Below are positions 1 through 11,065 of a stretch of DNA of 64,000 bases, piece by piece. Source of the stretch: Symbiodinium natans (lineage: Eukaryota > Sar > Dinophyceae > Suessiales > Symbiodiniaceae). The translations under genes were made by a program, and so were the position numbers. The DNA lies in the NCBI GenBank assembly GCA_905221605.1, contig CAJNDS010001269.1, forward strand, positions 449,501-513,500, written 5' to 3'. How positions within the stretch are numbered: the stretch's first letter is position 1; each line of letters opens with the position of its first letter. The notes under the pieces are model-generated. The model worked only from the letters and a program-made list of their open reading frames with translations. It had not been told where the DNA came from and made no database searches.

Positions 1-240
1 AAGCCTAAACCCTAAACCCTGAACCCCAGACTGATTGGGGTCATCTTTGACTACCTCGTTGTGGCCATCTGCACAAACCTCGAGACATTCCTCGCTGTTG
101 GCCATGTAGAAAGGCAAAAAGTTTAAAATTGAAAAACACATTCGTGATGTCAGTCAGGTCGAAACATCAAAATGCAACCATCCCTCCCAACCAAATATCC
201 TAAACCCTACACCATGGGCCGCGGGGTGGGGATGTGGGGT

Positions 241-328
241 GGCCCTAAATCCTAACCCTAAACCCTAAACCCTAAACCCTAAACCCTAAACCCCAAAACC
301 CTACGCCCTAAGCCCTAAATCCTAAACC
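241..328 (-). repeat. Telomere-like block CCCTAAA
   Basis: About ten CCCTAAA units, some degenerate (CCCCAAAA, CCCTAAG). A shorter trace lies at 5-27. Confidence 0.9.
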
Positions 329-401
329 AATGCTGCCGTCCTCCAGCAGCTGGCCTGCTGCAAAGAACCACCTCAGTCTTTGTTGTTCGGGTTGCTGTGA
401 G

Positions 402-457
402 CCTTAGGGTTTAGGGTTTTAGGTTTTAGGGTTTAGGGTTTAGGGTTTAGGGTTTAG
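402..457 (+). repeat. Telomere-like block TTTAGGG
   Basis: Seven units, 73 bp after the preceding opposite-orientation block. Confidence 0.9.
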
Positions 458-1004
458 CTGGAGGAACCTCCTAGCTGGCAAGCTACGCCTCGAAACGACT
501 TCTCCATGAGGTGATGCTCGGGGTTCAGGGTTTAGGGTTTTCGGTCTAGGGTTCAGGGTCCTGCCCTTGTCCAACGTCTTCCTATACTCAAGATGATGGA
601 GCCTGCTAGCTTCTAGGCACCGAAAGCACGGCTCCCCCAAGCCACCAAGGCAGACATTTCCTTACTTACGGAGTAGAAGAGCTTTAAACCCTAAACCGCA
701 GATCTGCTGAAAACTGGGCAAGTTGTGAACTGCAGCAGTAGTTGATGGCCACGGGGGCTGGAGAGTGTTGTTGCTGCGTCCGCATCGTCGGCAAGCCGTA
801 CGAACGCAACCCCAAGAATCCGAATCCTCAAGCCCACCTTCAAAGCCCCCAAGAAAGGTCCCTTGCAAGCCCCCAAAGCTTCGAAACATCGGAGACAGCC
901 CCGACGCATTCCACCACGCCACACGACCAAGACCCACATCAAGCCATTCTTCCGCCACTCCTGACTCAGGGCTCGCTTTGCCCTATAAGCCCCAAACCCT
1001 AATG

Positions 1005-1099
1005 TAGGGGCCTTAATGGTTAGAATAGGATTTTGGGGGTTGCTATAGTGAACCTATCCAGGGACCCATAAGGGAATAGTATTCGTACTTCTTCCGACC
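1005..1099. mobile_element. MITE family 2, copy
   Basis: Starts TAGGGGCCTTAATGG and ends CTTCCGACCA. Internal GGATTTTGGGGGTTGC and GGGACCCATAAGGGAATA match the other family members. Confidence 0.65.
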
Positions 1100-1279
1100 A
1101 CTGGATAACGGCCATTGCCTGAACCCAAAGCGCTAAACCGTTTCCTACTGTGGATTTTGAGTGTCTGCGTGCCCTGACTTAACTTCGAGTTCACTCTACC
1201 AAAAGGAACCGAAACACCCCGGAGTTGCAACAGGGACTAGGATTCAGGGTGTGGGGTTGCGGATCCTAGAGGAAGTTTA

Positions 1280-1360
1280 TACCCTAAACCCTAAACCCTA
1301 AGCCCCAAACCCTAAACCCTAAACCCTAAACCCCAAACCCCAAACCCCAAACCCTAAACC
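1280..1360 (-). repeat. Telomere-like block CCCTAAA
   Basis: About eleven units including CCCCAAA variants. Confidence 0.9.
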
Positions 1361-1501
1361 TTCAAGACTATGTGTTGAGGCCTGCCCGGAGACCTTGCTC
1401 CATTCGACTTGGAAGTCGGCAACGAACCTTGCTTTCATTTTTGGGTTTTAGGGTCTTGGTACCCCGGTAGCCATATAGAAAAAGGGTTTAGGGTTTAGGG
1501 T

Positions 1502-1618
1502 CTTGGTAGCCCGAGAACCATCTTAAAATAAGGTTGCCCTTTTTTGGGGCTGGTTGCTGTAGAAGGGAACCTTGAACCAAAAAACAACAAAGGGCAATGG
1601 GCACCACTGGCCTACTAA
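1502..1618. mobile_element. MITE family 5, copy
   Basis: CTTGGTAGCCCGAGAACCAT at the left and GGGCACCACTGGCCTACTAAG at the right. The core CCCTTTTTTGGGGCTGGTTG matches other copies. A lone left end lies just upstream (about 1455-1486). Confidence 0.65.
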
Positions 1619-2492
1619 GGGGCTTAGGTTTTCAGCTTGGGGGTTTAGGACTTTCGAGCGTTGCAGGGTCTATGGCTCTCAGTGTATTCCTAAGCCCTGA
1701 GGGGCCCTGTGCCGAGACCCCAAATCGGGTTTTCAGAGACGCATGCGAGGGTTTCTCATTCTTGTTGATTCAGGCCTGGTTGAATCAGGGTAAGCGTGAG
1801 GCTCGGTGTGCCAAACCAGTTTTGAGCAACCACCATGGACCACGACTAGTAAACGCCATGCTCAAAAAATCCTACCTGGAGCAGCCTTTGCACGCATTGG
1901 TACCTTTGCAATTCTTATAGGTGGTAGGTTGGCTAGTAAGGCCCGTTATCCTACAGCCAGAGAACACCGATGTTGCAGCGAGGGGGCATGTGCAACTTGC
2001 CCAGGGCCAGCATGAGCTCGTCCGTGCGAAGCGCGCGCCTGCATTGCAGCTTCGAGGCCACTTGGGCACTGTAGCACACGATTGACCCCCGAACCTCTGG
2101 CCATGATGTGGCGTCCAGCTTCAAGCCGAACTCAAAACGATGCGAATGCTACAGTTGTTTAAGTTTAGGATAACAGGTTTAGTATTTCGTCTAAGCCTAA
2201 GCAGGAGGTCGTTGAATTCCATGCAGTTTGGAACTTCCACGCAGTTTGCCGACCTCTTCAACAGGGCGCACACAGAAACCTCTGAAACCCTAAACCCTGT
2301 CCACTTCGAAGCACCAAAACCGAAATACCATTCAGGAACTTCGGAGGTTCGAGGTTTCAGGTATGAGGGTTTTAGGGCTAAGGGCTGTTCACTTTGGGGG
2401 GAGGTTGTGGGTGTTTAGAGGTTTTTGGGTTTGCGGGCTTAGAGCTGAGGGTTGCAGCAAAGCCGGCTCAAAAGCTCAAAGGGTTGAGATTG

Positions 2493-2554
2493 CAACCCTA
2501 AACCCTAAACCCTAAACCCCAAACCCTAAACCCTAAACCCTAAACCCTAAACCC
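2493..2554 (-). repeat. Telomere-like block CCCTAAA
   Basis: Nine units, one CCCCAAA. Confidence 0.9.
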
Positions 2555-2660
2555 GGAGCCTGAGGAAGTGAGTGCAGCCGCAGGCTGCTGCGCTGTAGAC
2601 TGCCACGGAGATCAACGTGGCTTGCATGGTGCTTCCTGACGCGGCAAATAAGCCCTGAGT

Positions 2661-2820
2661 TTGGGATGGTCCCCCTTGTACTAACAGTCCTGACAGTTCC
2701 CCCTATTATAATCCCCATTAAGGACTGTGAGTGTAAGGGGGAACATCCCTTAATAGGGATGACAGTTCCCCCTATTATAATCCCTATGAAGGACTGTGAG
2801 TGCACGGGGGAACATCCCAA
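2661..2820. mobile_element. MITE family 3, duplicated copy
   Basis: TTGGGATGGTCCCCCTTGTA at the left and GGGGGAACATCCCAA at the right. The inner part (GACAGTTCCCCCTATTATAA to GGGGGAACATCCC) is present twice in tandem. Confidence 0.75.
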
Positions 2821-3033
2821 CCCAGAGTCGTTAAGTCACCTCACTGACCTGGAGTGACTTTTCCGCATGTACACATGGTGAGGAGAGAAGTCACGGTGCA
2901 CTTTTGAAGTGGCATCGCATACACAACTTGCAACACCCAATCCACAAGCACACGCGCTCCCGCACAAACATTGCGGCTGACTGTTGAATTTTGAACGTCT
3001 GACGGCCCCACGCGCAAGCGGAAGTGCGTGAAT

Positions 3034-3036
<3 letters not shown>

Positions 3037-3083
<47 letters not shown>

Positions 3084-3084
3084 G
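3037..3084. repeat. (CAGA)n microsatellite
   Basis: About twelve uninterrupted units. ORFs across it (Arg-Gln-Thr-Asp repeats) are not genes. Confidence 0.95.
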
Positions 3085-3422
3085 GACGGACGCAGACGGA
3101 CACACAGACACGATATGGCTTCTCAAGTATATCAAAAAAACCCATGCACAAACTTCATATTGAAGCTGAACCACCCTCCCCCGCGCCACGACCCCACATG
3201 ATTGCAACTTAGCAATCATTATGATCGCCTTTCAAACGAACAAACCATAATACAATTACTAGGTTCGCAGCTTCATATTTTCCCTCGGGTTGGTGTAAAA
3301 GCAAAATTCTCAAGGAGACTGTACTTGTAACCAAAACAGAAACCACATTCGTATCCGGGTTGGAACTTTCATAATACCGGCTTATGAATGCCCTGAAGTT
3401 CGACGTGTAGGATTCCGAAGGC

Positions 3423-3440
3423 GGGGGGGGGGGGGGGGGG
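3423..3440. repeat. G18 run
   Basis: Uninterrupted G homopolymer. Confidence 0.95.
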
Positions 3441-3731
3441 TTCAAGGGGGAAGGTGACTAGGGAACGTTGGGAACTTCAAGGGGGTATTTGGGAGTGTTG
3501 GGGACTATCTGATGACCCACCCTCTCGCGAGCTGGGGCAGGCTTCGGGAAGCCTGTTTAACCCTAAACCCTCGAGGTTCTACCTTGGACCCTTACTTAAG
3601 GTTGTACCCTTGGGTTTTGGGGTCCCTTTTTATGGATCCCTAAGGGAATATAAGGGCCACATTAGGAATGTATTAAGGGGAACCTGTAGGGGTACAACCT
3701 TAGGGGTACGAGTCTGAATCTCTTGATAACC

Positions 3732-3837
3732 CCTACACCCTAAACCCGAAACCCTAAACCCTCAACCCTCAACCCTCAACCCTAAACCCTAAACCCTAAA
3801 CCCTAACCCCAGAGCCCTAACCCTAAACCCTAAACCC

Positions 3838-3871
<34 letters not shown>
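3732..3871 (-). repeat. Telomere-like block CCCTAAA plus C31 run
   Basis: CCCTAAA and CCCTCAA units (to 3840) run directly into 31 consecutive C (3841-3871). Confidence 0.9.
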
Positions 3872-3980
3872 ACCACCCGAAAAAGAAAGCAAAACAATGC
3901 AAGGAGTCCCGACAGCCAGGTGGTGAGCAACATCACCAGCAGCCTTGGCTTAAGGGAAACTCCTCTACATGCTACAAGTA

Positions 3981-4082
3981 CTTGGTAGCCCAGTAACCGT
4001 ATCATAGTAAGGGCGCTTTTTTTGGGGTTGGCTAGTTACAAGGAAACCCATAACCCAAAAAGAGTGCCGCTGGGCTACCAAG
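3981..4082. mobile_element. MITE family 5, copy
   Basis: CTTGGTAGCCCAGTAACCGT and CGCTGGGCTACCAAG form the ends; the core is GGCGCTTTTTTTGGGGTTGG. Confidence 0.8.
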
Positions 4083-4169
4083 AGTAAATAGTGTGTTTTG
4101 TTGGGAGCGGGTCACTAAGTTAGAGGGTGCCAAGATCCAGAACCCCAGAAGGGACATCGGATGCTGAAA

Positions 4170-4251
4170 CGTGCCAGGGTTTTGGGGGTTATTCTAGTAT
4201 ATTTCTAAAGGAGCCATAAGGGAATGCTACTAGCAAGAACTTCCAACCCTT
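4170..4251. mobile_element. MITE family 2, truncated copy
   Basis: Only the part from the GGTTTTGGGGGTTATTCTAG core to the right end (GAGCCATAAGGGAATGCTAC) is present; the left terminus is missing. Confidence 0.5.
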
Positions 4252-4855
4252 TAGCCCTAAACCCACCGAGCGGCAGGCCACAATAGCAAAGCGTCAGCAA
4301 GCCCAGCATGGGGCACAAAATGCATGGTAAGGACAACCTGGGAAGAGCGGAATTCGGGTTTAGAGGAACCTTTCGCATCCTGCTGGCTTTCAGAAGGTTC
4401 CTTAAAGGCAAGTTCATGGCTGGGGTAGCAGTAAAAAAGTTAAGACTTCTATTCCTTCTTGAGTCTAAGTACCCTCCAAAGTGAAAAAAAACATGTTGCC
4501 CCACTATGACCAAGAAAACCCACAAACTTGACCCCTTAGAACCTGCCTGCCTTGTCTGGGGATCTGGTTTTGGCCCGCTGTGAGTTGCGAGTGGTCTTGG
4601 GGCGGGCATGTCTTCACACTACTGCGTGCAGCTAACCCATGCTATATATATATATACCCTAAACGCTGGGGTTCATGGGGGTAGAATTTCGGGGTGGGGT
4701 GAAGGAAGGCTGAGAGGTGACGAACTGAACACAGACGGACAGGAATCAGTCTTTCAGAACAGAAAGCAGGAACCCCGTAGTCTTTAGGCTTTGAGGGGGC
4801 CTGTCACCGAACTCACGTGTCTGCCAATTATTCCCTTGGATTCTATCACCTCTTT

Positions 4856-4898
4856 ACACCCTAAACCCTAAACCCTACACCCTAAACCCTAAATCCTG
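4856..4898 (-). repeat. Telomere-like block CCCTAAA
   Basis: Six units, one CCCTACA. Confidence 0.85.
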
Positions 4899-5209
4899 AT
4901 TCTGCCAATGCGCTAGGGAGCTGAGGGGCTTGGGAAGGCTCAGGCTTTGGAGGCTTTCTTTGGGCATTCAGGTCCTCTTGCGTGCTGCAGGTGTAACTTG
5001 GGGACTTAGGGCGACAGCTACAACCCTAGCTCTCAGCTACATTCCACCCCGGGAATCTTCAAGTAGCGCTCGACGGCAGTATGCCCTAAACGCTAAACTC
5101 TCAGCAGCTCTGAGCCCGCCAAGCCCTCAATCCGAAGTCCGGGAAGTCGAATAATGCCCCCCCCCCCCTGTCATTCGATAAGGTTTCGGGTCGAGGGTGT
5201 AGGGCCTGA

Positions 5210-5262
5210 CTCCTAAACCCCTAAACCCCTTAAACCCTAAACCCTAAACCCTTGAGCCCCAA
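5210..5262 (-). repeat. Telomere-like block CCCTAAA
   Basis: Six to seven units, the first ones 8 bp (CCCCTAAA). Confidence 0.85.
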
Positions 5263-5772
5263 ACCGCAGCCCCGCAGCAAGATCCTTGAGCTCAAGTCGT
5301 GGCTGATCTCTGTCCGTAGGGGGCTGTCCATCGACTCGTGGAAACTGAGCAGGCCAGCTGGGGTTCAGGATTTAGGTTTGTAGGGCTCTTGAACCAGGGA
5401 CTGCCATGGGTCTTCAAGAGATAGACCAATTTGGTCCCCAAACTCCCCATGGCACGAATAGGAAATATGCGTGGGCTCCAAAATCATTAATCAAGGTCCA
5501 AGTGTGCCTTTTTTTAGGTACATGGACTCTTACAAGGGGGTATGTTTCGGATTTGTGCAGGGTTTGAGGTCAAAGCCTCACTGCAAGCCATCAGATCAGC
5601 AAGTCTCCATGACAATCGCAACATAAGCTCTGGACGTTTATTGAGGCTTTAGAGTGTGCATATACTCGTACACTCAAAATCACCCCTTATAACCATATCG
5701 CCTCTTTTGGCTTTGTTGATGTAGTTGTTTGGGTTGCCTCTCTCTCTCTGTCACGCTTTCTGGTTCATCCGG

Positions 5773-6012
5773 CTATTGTTGAAGTTGCACATCTGTCACT
5801 GAGCTTTTATGGCATGAGATATTCTCCCAACCACTAGCAATCTCGCAAGTACTTCGAAACCCGGGAAGGGGGAGCGCATGCTTGATACATTCTCTCATGG
5901 CACCATGCATGAGACCTTTGTTGGCAGGAACCCCATTCTCCGCATCGTCGCTCTGATCGGCGTAGCTCCATGCGCCCTTTGGCCCCCTGACCCCTTCATG
6001 ATGTGATCCCAT
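5773..6012 (-). CDS. Hypothetical 79-codon ORF
   Basis: A minus-strand ORF with ATG at 6012 and its stop just beyond 5776 codes for a hydrophilic, non-repetitive sequence (starts MGSHHEGVRGPKGAWSYADQ). There is no signal peptide, membrane segment or known motif. It lies in a stretch without telomere-like repeats. The plus strand is not open over the same interval at comparable length. It may be a small gene or an exon. Confidence 0.22.
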   Translation of the reverse strand: MGSHHEGVRGPKGAWSYADQSDDAENGVPANKGLMHGAMRECIKHALPLPGFRSTCEIASGWENISCHKSSVTDVQLQQ

Positions 6013-6319
6013 GCAATCCCCACCCTAACTACCCCGACCCATATCTACTATGTGCTTAAGAACCCCAAAAGAATGGAAAAACAAATCCCCTATATAATCC
6101 TTACAGAAATAATAAAAGAAGAATATTTTGTCGGGGTTCTTTACGCACTTAGCGGATATTCATGCCTTTGTGCCTTAGGGGAATCAGAGGGTCGTGTGCG
6201 ATGTTGTCTCAGGGCCCAGCTCTTTTTTCGTGCCCTGCCAATGTCTCAACCAAACAGCATATACAAATCTGAGAAGCATTGCGAAATGAGAAACTCGATC
6301 TGGCTCTTTATCTTTCCTC

Positions 6320-6505
6320 CTTTCTCTCACCCTCTCCCTCTCTCCCCTCCCTCTCTCTCTGGTTCCTCTCTCTCTCTCTCTCTGTCTGTATGTATGTAAA
6401 TACGTATGAATGTGTGCATCTATACATATATATATATATACATATGTATCTCTCTCCTTCTTTCTCTCTCTCTGTCTCTCTCTGTCCCTCTCTGTCTCTC
6501 TTACT
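6320..6505. repeat. CT-rich tract with TA run
   Basis: Interrupted (TC)n flanks a (TA)n at about 6424-6442; complementary GA-rich ORFs are by-products. Confidence 0.9.
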
Positions 6506-6635
6506 TCTGGTGTCTCTGTTGAACTCGCTTCGGCCAAGGTGCTGGTCCAAGATATTGGCCTGGGAGTCTTTGCCTGAACAAGATGCTCTGCACCGTGAGG
6601 TCTGGGAAGAACAGGGCTGGTGGGAGGGAAGGGTT

Positions 6636-6729
6636 TACCCAAAGGCTCCTATGTAGTACCTTTTTGGGGTAGTATACTAGAATCCCCTCTAACTAACCCA
6701 AAAGGGAACTACATAGGAGCCTTTGGGTA
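6636..6729. mobile_element. MITE family 1, copy a
   Basis: This 94 bp element has perfect 22 bp terminal inverted repeats beginning TACCCAAAGGCTCCTATG. The internal core is CCTTTTTGGGGTAGTATAC. Three other copies lie in the window. Confidence 0.85.
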
Positions 6730-6864
6730 GGGTTTAGAGGGATGTGAAGGAACTTACAGGTGCTAGAGATAGGGCTGCACGAATGCGCACGTTGACTTAA
6801 CACAAACCAAGGCCTATCTTCTTGTGCCAAGCCCTTAGCCTCGGAGACCCCTAGCATTTCGTGG

Positions 6865-7763
6865 ATGTCGGGGAACACTTCGGAATCTTGTGCATGGTCT
6901 GCGGCTTGGGGTTTTCCACAAAACGTTGCAAGAAGCTGCGAATATCGAAACAGGAACGAATATAGGGGCCTTAATGATAAGAATAGGGGTTTTGGGGGAG
7001 TATCATCGTATAATTGTCAAGGGACCACAGGGGATACTGTTCGTACTTATTCTCTATACTAGCTGCGCCGAGTTTCTGAGGCTCATCACAGTGGAAGACT
7101 TCTTCTTTCCACTATCAGCAGTCTGAAGCGTGGCTTGCTTCGCATCGGGCGCGCCTCCCAGGTCAGCAAGGACTGGGATCCTCTTAGATTCCTACCCTAA
7201 ACCCTAAACCCTAAACCCTAAACCTTGCAGCTTCATGCCCAGTGTGTGCACTGGGATCCACCTTTTGCTGCAAGCAGGAGTTTGAAAGCATGGCTGTCAC
7301 CAAGTTCCGGACATTAGCCAGGTGCGGGTCAAATAGAATTGGAGCGGGGAGGTTGGGGGGGGGGGGGGGTTTAGGGTTTAGGGTTTAGGGTTTAGGGTTT
7401 AGGGTTTAGGGTTTAGGGTTTAGGGTTTATAGGGTTTAGGGTTTAGGGTTTCGGAGGGCTGGGGTTTGAGTGAAGAGTGAGTGAGGTGTTCGGATGTAGG
7501 AGTGCTAGTTAGTTCTGCCCAGCCTGGCAGGTTCAGCGGGTCATGGCCATCACCGGCAAGTGCCTCAGACCATGCAACGCTTTGAGTTGCAAAGGAGGAC
7601 GTGGAACAAGATCTTGAACCCTGCCTTCTGGCTACTCCTGCAAGCGCTTGGCATGAATACCGGCGCAGTCCGGTTGAAAACCAGACTGTCAAGTGAGCAT
7701 CCAAATATACAAAAAACCATGAAATCGTACAGTTGTATAATCCTACAGTTTATAACGAAATAG
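6865..7763 (+). CDS. Candidate four-exon gene, unknown product
   Basis: No family recognised. Proposed exons are 6865-6924 (ATG start), 7122-7161, 7231-7321 and 7523-7763 (ends TAG); phases agree at all three joins and give 143 residues. Introns are GT-AG. Intron 1 (197 bp) contains an inverted-repeat element (6961-7060) and ends in a pyrimidine tract plus CAGCAG. Intron 2 is only 69 bp and ends in five CCCTAAA-like units followed by CCTTGCAG. Intron 3 starts GTGCGGG, contains a G-run and a TTTAGGG array, and ends TCTGCCCAG. Visible protein features are a Cys cluster in exon 3 (SCPVCALGSTFCCK) and a Trp/Leu-rich helix-like stretch in exon 4 (NPAFWLLLQALG). The last exon is open for 80 codons. 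Splice sites were chosen by eye, so the model could be wrong in frame or extent. An opposite-strand ORF overlaps exon 4 and is taken as a shadow. Confidence 0.3.
6961..7060. mobile_element. MITE family 2, copy inside candidate intron
   Basis: TATAGGGGCCTTAATGATAA at the left, GGGGTTTTGGGGGAGTATC core, GGGACCACAGGGGATACT, and TTATTCTCTATA at the right. It lies in intron 1 of the 6865-7763 model. Confidence 0.7.
7193..7224 (-). repeat. Telomere-like block CCCTAAA
   Basis: Four to five units just before the candidate acceptor CCTTGCAG at 7230. Confidence 0.9.
7359..7453 (+). repeat. G-run plus TTTAGGG block
   Basis: A G-run joins about twelve TTTAGGG units. Confidence 0.9.
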
Positions 7764-8110
7764 TATTGTAATGTACCTAAGCTATTCTATGCTTGGGCAG
7801 TAAATTTTCCGCACAGTGACTACGGGATCCAAGTTTATGAAGAGCAGTTTTGTTGTTTTTAGTTGTTCTTGCTGGTGTGCCAACAGGACCCCCCATCTAT
7901 AGCATAGATACATCTGTGTAAACTCACCAATCTCGCTAAGGAGCCCGATCAATCAACTTACTCAGACCAAAACATAAGAATGCAAAACCCTGCTGTTCAT
8001 GTACCTGTGTTCTTTTTGAGGAGCTGAGTTTAAGTCACCATGGTAAAGACCTTAGATTTACAACAGAACAAGCTTGTACTTATCCTGTGACGGCAACTAA
8101 GTTTTCACCT

Positions 8111-9340
8111 TCTTGACAAGAACCCGCAGGAGAAACTCTTTTCAAGTGAGGGACAGCTACATTTCGGATCGAAACAGTGCCGAACCCCCATCAACCCGAA
8201 ACACAAAAATGCTCCAAATTTTTACCTGGCGACCGACTCAGAAGCTGATGATAAGCGGGAAAGCCGTTTCGCCTGAAGCTTCGGACTTTCGAGGGCTTTT
8301 GGGAGGCTGTTGTGAGGGGATTTGACTTGAAAGATTCTGGCGTGGTTGGTTTACCTAGGGTTTTCAGAGCGTTGTTAGGGCATTCAGGGCTTCTTGGTGT
8401 TTGGCTAGGGCTTTTCAGGGATTTGCTGTGCTTTCTTGGAGGGCTTCCAGGTGTTTTCAGGGTTCAGAGGAGACCAATCGGGCTTCTGGCAACTTTGTTA
8501 GGTTTTCTGTTGGGGGCGTGTGGGTTAGGGTGTATGGTTTTAGGACAGGATTTGGGGTGTATTAGAGTGCGGCTTTTTGGCTTTGGGATATTAGTATTGT
8601 GTTTTCTCTTCTTTTTTGGGGGGGAGGGGTGGGAGGGGGCCTGGGCGTGGGGATTTGAAACAGTTTTGGCGGTGTTCGCAAGCTACATGGGTTCCAAATC
8701 TTTCAGCATTTTTGAAAGAAAACCGCTCCGGCGCAAAACTAAGACCACCGTTGACTTTGTTGAGATGTGCATGTCTACTGACCCTGCTGGTCGAGTTGCA
8801 ATCAGCTTGGGGGATTCTTGGGGCCGCTGAGGAAGGCCCTGCAAAACGGTTCTCGGGCGGAAATCAGTTGCCATGCGAATGAGTCGCTTGCACGAGCTCC
8901 CTGCGCGCCACCGCCCTCCCACCCTTTAAGCCATTCTGGCGTGCCGTTGCCGCTGGCAAGTTCTTTATGGGGCGTCCGGCGTGCGTACTCGCAATGCGTC
9001 TGTCCCCAACCCGTGGCACCATCAGCTTCCCGGGCCCAGAGGGTCGACATAAAGTTCTATTCTGGAGCTAGGTACCAAAAAGCCTGTGTTGCATGGATTC
9101 TGGTCGCTAAGTCCAACATCATAGTCTAAGGGGACCGTCCGCAGAGAGTATTCACCATGAAGCCGCCCAAGTCTACGCCAAACTCGCTGAGCTTGATTTT
9201 GCCCTGCTACCCTTTGAAGAGATCTTGCAGCTGCACTGGTGCCCACAGGCAGGCATCAAGCGGCGACATGGGTATTGCACACTTCCTGACGAGCGCAGGG
9301 CTCGCGCCCAATCTGGCAGCTACACGCCTAATTGCAGGCG
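8111..9340. other. Repeat-poor stretch with open frames on both strands
   Basis: No telomere-like block or MITE is present. The first part (8312-8620) is G/T-rich and resembles degraded TTTAGGG-like sequence. From 8680 to 9340 several frames are open. A plus-strand frame at 9111-9340 reads EAAQVYAKLAELDFALLPFE and runs into the trinucleotide array; minus frames at 8802-9050 and 9022-9246 are also open. Possibly exonic, with no product recognised. Confidence 0.2.
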
Positions 9341-9465
9341 CTACCACCACCATCAGCATCATCATCATCATCATCATCATGATTACGACCACTACTACTA
9401 CTGCTACTACTACTACTTCTTCTTCTACTTCTACTTCTACTTCTACTTCTACTTCTACTTCTATG
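9341..9465. repeat. Graded trinucleotide array
   Basis: (CAT)n changes to (TAC)n, then (TTC)n and (TTCTAC)n along the tract, as if each phase arose by slippage from the last. The upstream frame 9111-9340 would run through it as His, Tyr and Phe runs. Confidence 0.9.
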
Positions 9466-9685
9466 CCGTTTTGAGCCTAACCGTTTTTCGTAGCTGCCCG
9501 GTGAACCTCGCAACGGAGAGGTCCACAGATATTCCTAGCTCCGTGTTTGAAACCGCCGAATCCCATGTGCAGAGCAAAATCTTCATCGCCCTACCTAATT
9601 CAAACAGCGAGGTCTGAAGGACCCTAATCATGTTACATAGCCATAGCGTTCTGCTTTTCATGCTACAAGGGTACTCTCGGAAACT

Positions 9686-9773
9686 CTAAACCCTAAACCC
9701 TAAACCCTAAACCCTAAACCCTAAACCCTAAACCCTAAACCCTAACCCCTAAACCCTAAACCCTAAACCCTGA
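9686..9773 (-). repeat. Telomere-like block CCCTAAA
   Basis: Twelve units, nearly perfect. Confidence 0.9.
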
Positions 9774-9833
9774 ACTGAACCCTAAACGGCAACCCTGCAT
9801 CCCCCTCAACTGTGTACATGCAATGCATCTGAG

Positions 9834-9904
9834 TGTCCGGAGCAGCCGCCGCTGCCGGAGCTCCGCCGGGGGGCACGACGCCTCTCGTGTGGCTTCTTGC
9901 CCAG
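9834..9904 (+). CDS. Candidate exon in a telomere-repeat island
   Basis: This island lies between a CCCTAAA block (ends 9773) and a TTTAGGG-like block (starts 9911). Reading from AG at 9832-9833 to GT at 9905 gives two leftover bases plus 23 open codons, rich in Ala/Gly/Pro and ending PLVWLLAQ. The donor context is CCCAG before GTTGCAGG. Other frames and the reverse strand are also partly open, so strand and frame are uncertain. No function is suggested. Confidence 0.15.
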
Positions 9905-9910
9905 GTTGCA

Positions 9911-9976
9911 GGTTCAGGGCACAGGGTTCAGGGTTCAGAGTTCAGGGTTTAGGGTTTAGGGTTTAAGGTTTAAGGT
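9911..9976 (+). repeat. Telomere-like block, degenerate TTCAGGG/TTTAGGG
   Basis: TTCAGGG variants lead into three TTTAGGG units and TTTAAGG. Confidence 0.8.
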
Positions 9977-10806
9977 TCCCGAAGTGAACCAGGTACCTAT
10001 GTAAGGAATACCTGCAAAGTAGCTACTACCTGGTCGCTTTAAGGGCTTTAATGTATCTACTATATAGGTACAGGGACCCTTTGGGTTAGGCGCTTCGGGC
10101 CCCCAGATAGCTTACGAGTCTTCCATCCTAAAAGAGCCTTCGGTAAGTCCCCTCCCACTTCAAGACGGCAGGGAGTGCGGGTGTCTTCATTAGACTCTTG
10201 GAGTATCCATGGCTCTATATTCACCCTAATTAAGGGCCCATGTACCTTGAGTCTGATGAACGTACGAAGCCCCAAGCTCACAAAAGCACTACCCTGTCAT
10301 GGGCATGTCAGCAACACAGGCTCCAAGCTCTGTTCAGGGCTTAGTTAATATCTGCAATGAGGGTTTCGTATTGCAATTTCGAGGTTTTTTGGGGTATAGG
10401 GTTTGAGGTTTAGGTGTTAATCATGACTTTGGGTTCTGGGCTTAGCGTTCAGGGCTTGGGATGCAATTCGGTTGGGCTTAGGGGCTAAGCGGAGATTGCG
10501 ATCTAGGGCTGCAGGGCTTATCAATTTGCATGTTTTGGGTCTAGTCTACTTTGGGCATACTGTTTGGGGCTTAGAGTTTTGCATCTTCGGGCATAGTTGG
10601 CTTCATTCGGGTTTGGGATTTTAGGGTCCGGAGTTTGGGTTGAGGAATGCTTCAAAGGCCAGGACTCTTCAAAGTCTATAGAGTCGACCTCAGGGCCAGA
10701 AACTCAAGTCAAGAACTGCGCTGCCTCTGAAAGGCGTCGAGCTGAGCGGTACAAGCTGGTGCCTGAAGTGAGGACTAAAGACCCCTAAACCCACAAAATC
10801 CACTTG

Positions 10807-10826
10807 AGGGGGGGGGGGGGGGGGGT
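10807..10826. repeat. G run
   Basis: About 19 consecutive G. Confidence 0.95.
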
Positions 10827-11043
10827 GGCTTCTTAACAAAGGGAATCGATCAACATTCAAGACCCAAAGCCGAAGGCTACCGTAACAAAAAAAACAACCC
10901 GGAACCTGGCAACTCGGTGCTGCGCCTAAAAACCGCCCCTGAGTTGCTGAGAGCTATCTCTGTTCGGAGCTTACCTCGGGGAGTTGGGGTTTGAGGTTTT
11001 GGAGGGACCGAGGGAACCTGGCGAGTTGGGATTCAGGGTTGTG

Positions 11044-11065
11044 GTGGGGGGGGGGGGGGGGGGGG
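11044..11065. repeat. G run
   Basis: About 20 consecutive G, inside an open but unassignable ORF. Confidence 0.9.

Noticed and set aside
1-30. Chromosome end at the left edge of the window
   Set aside because: Only about three degenerate units are present, and equally good or better arrays lie throughout the window in both orientations.
440-640. Small ORFs ending in LNPKP or GFRV
   Set aside because: These endings are translations of CCCTAAA and TTTAGGG repeats, which stop every frame; most such ORFs across the window are accidental.
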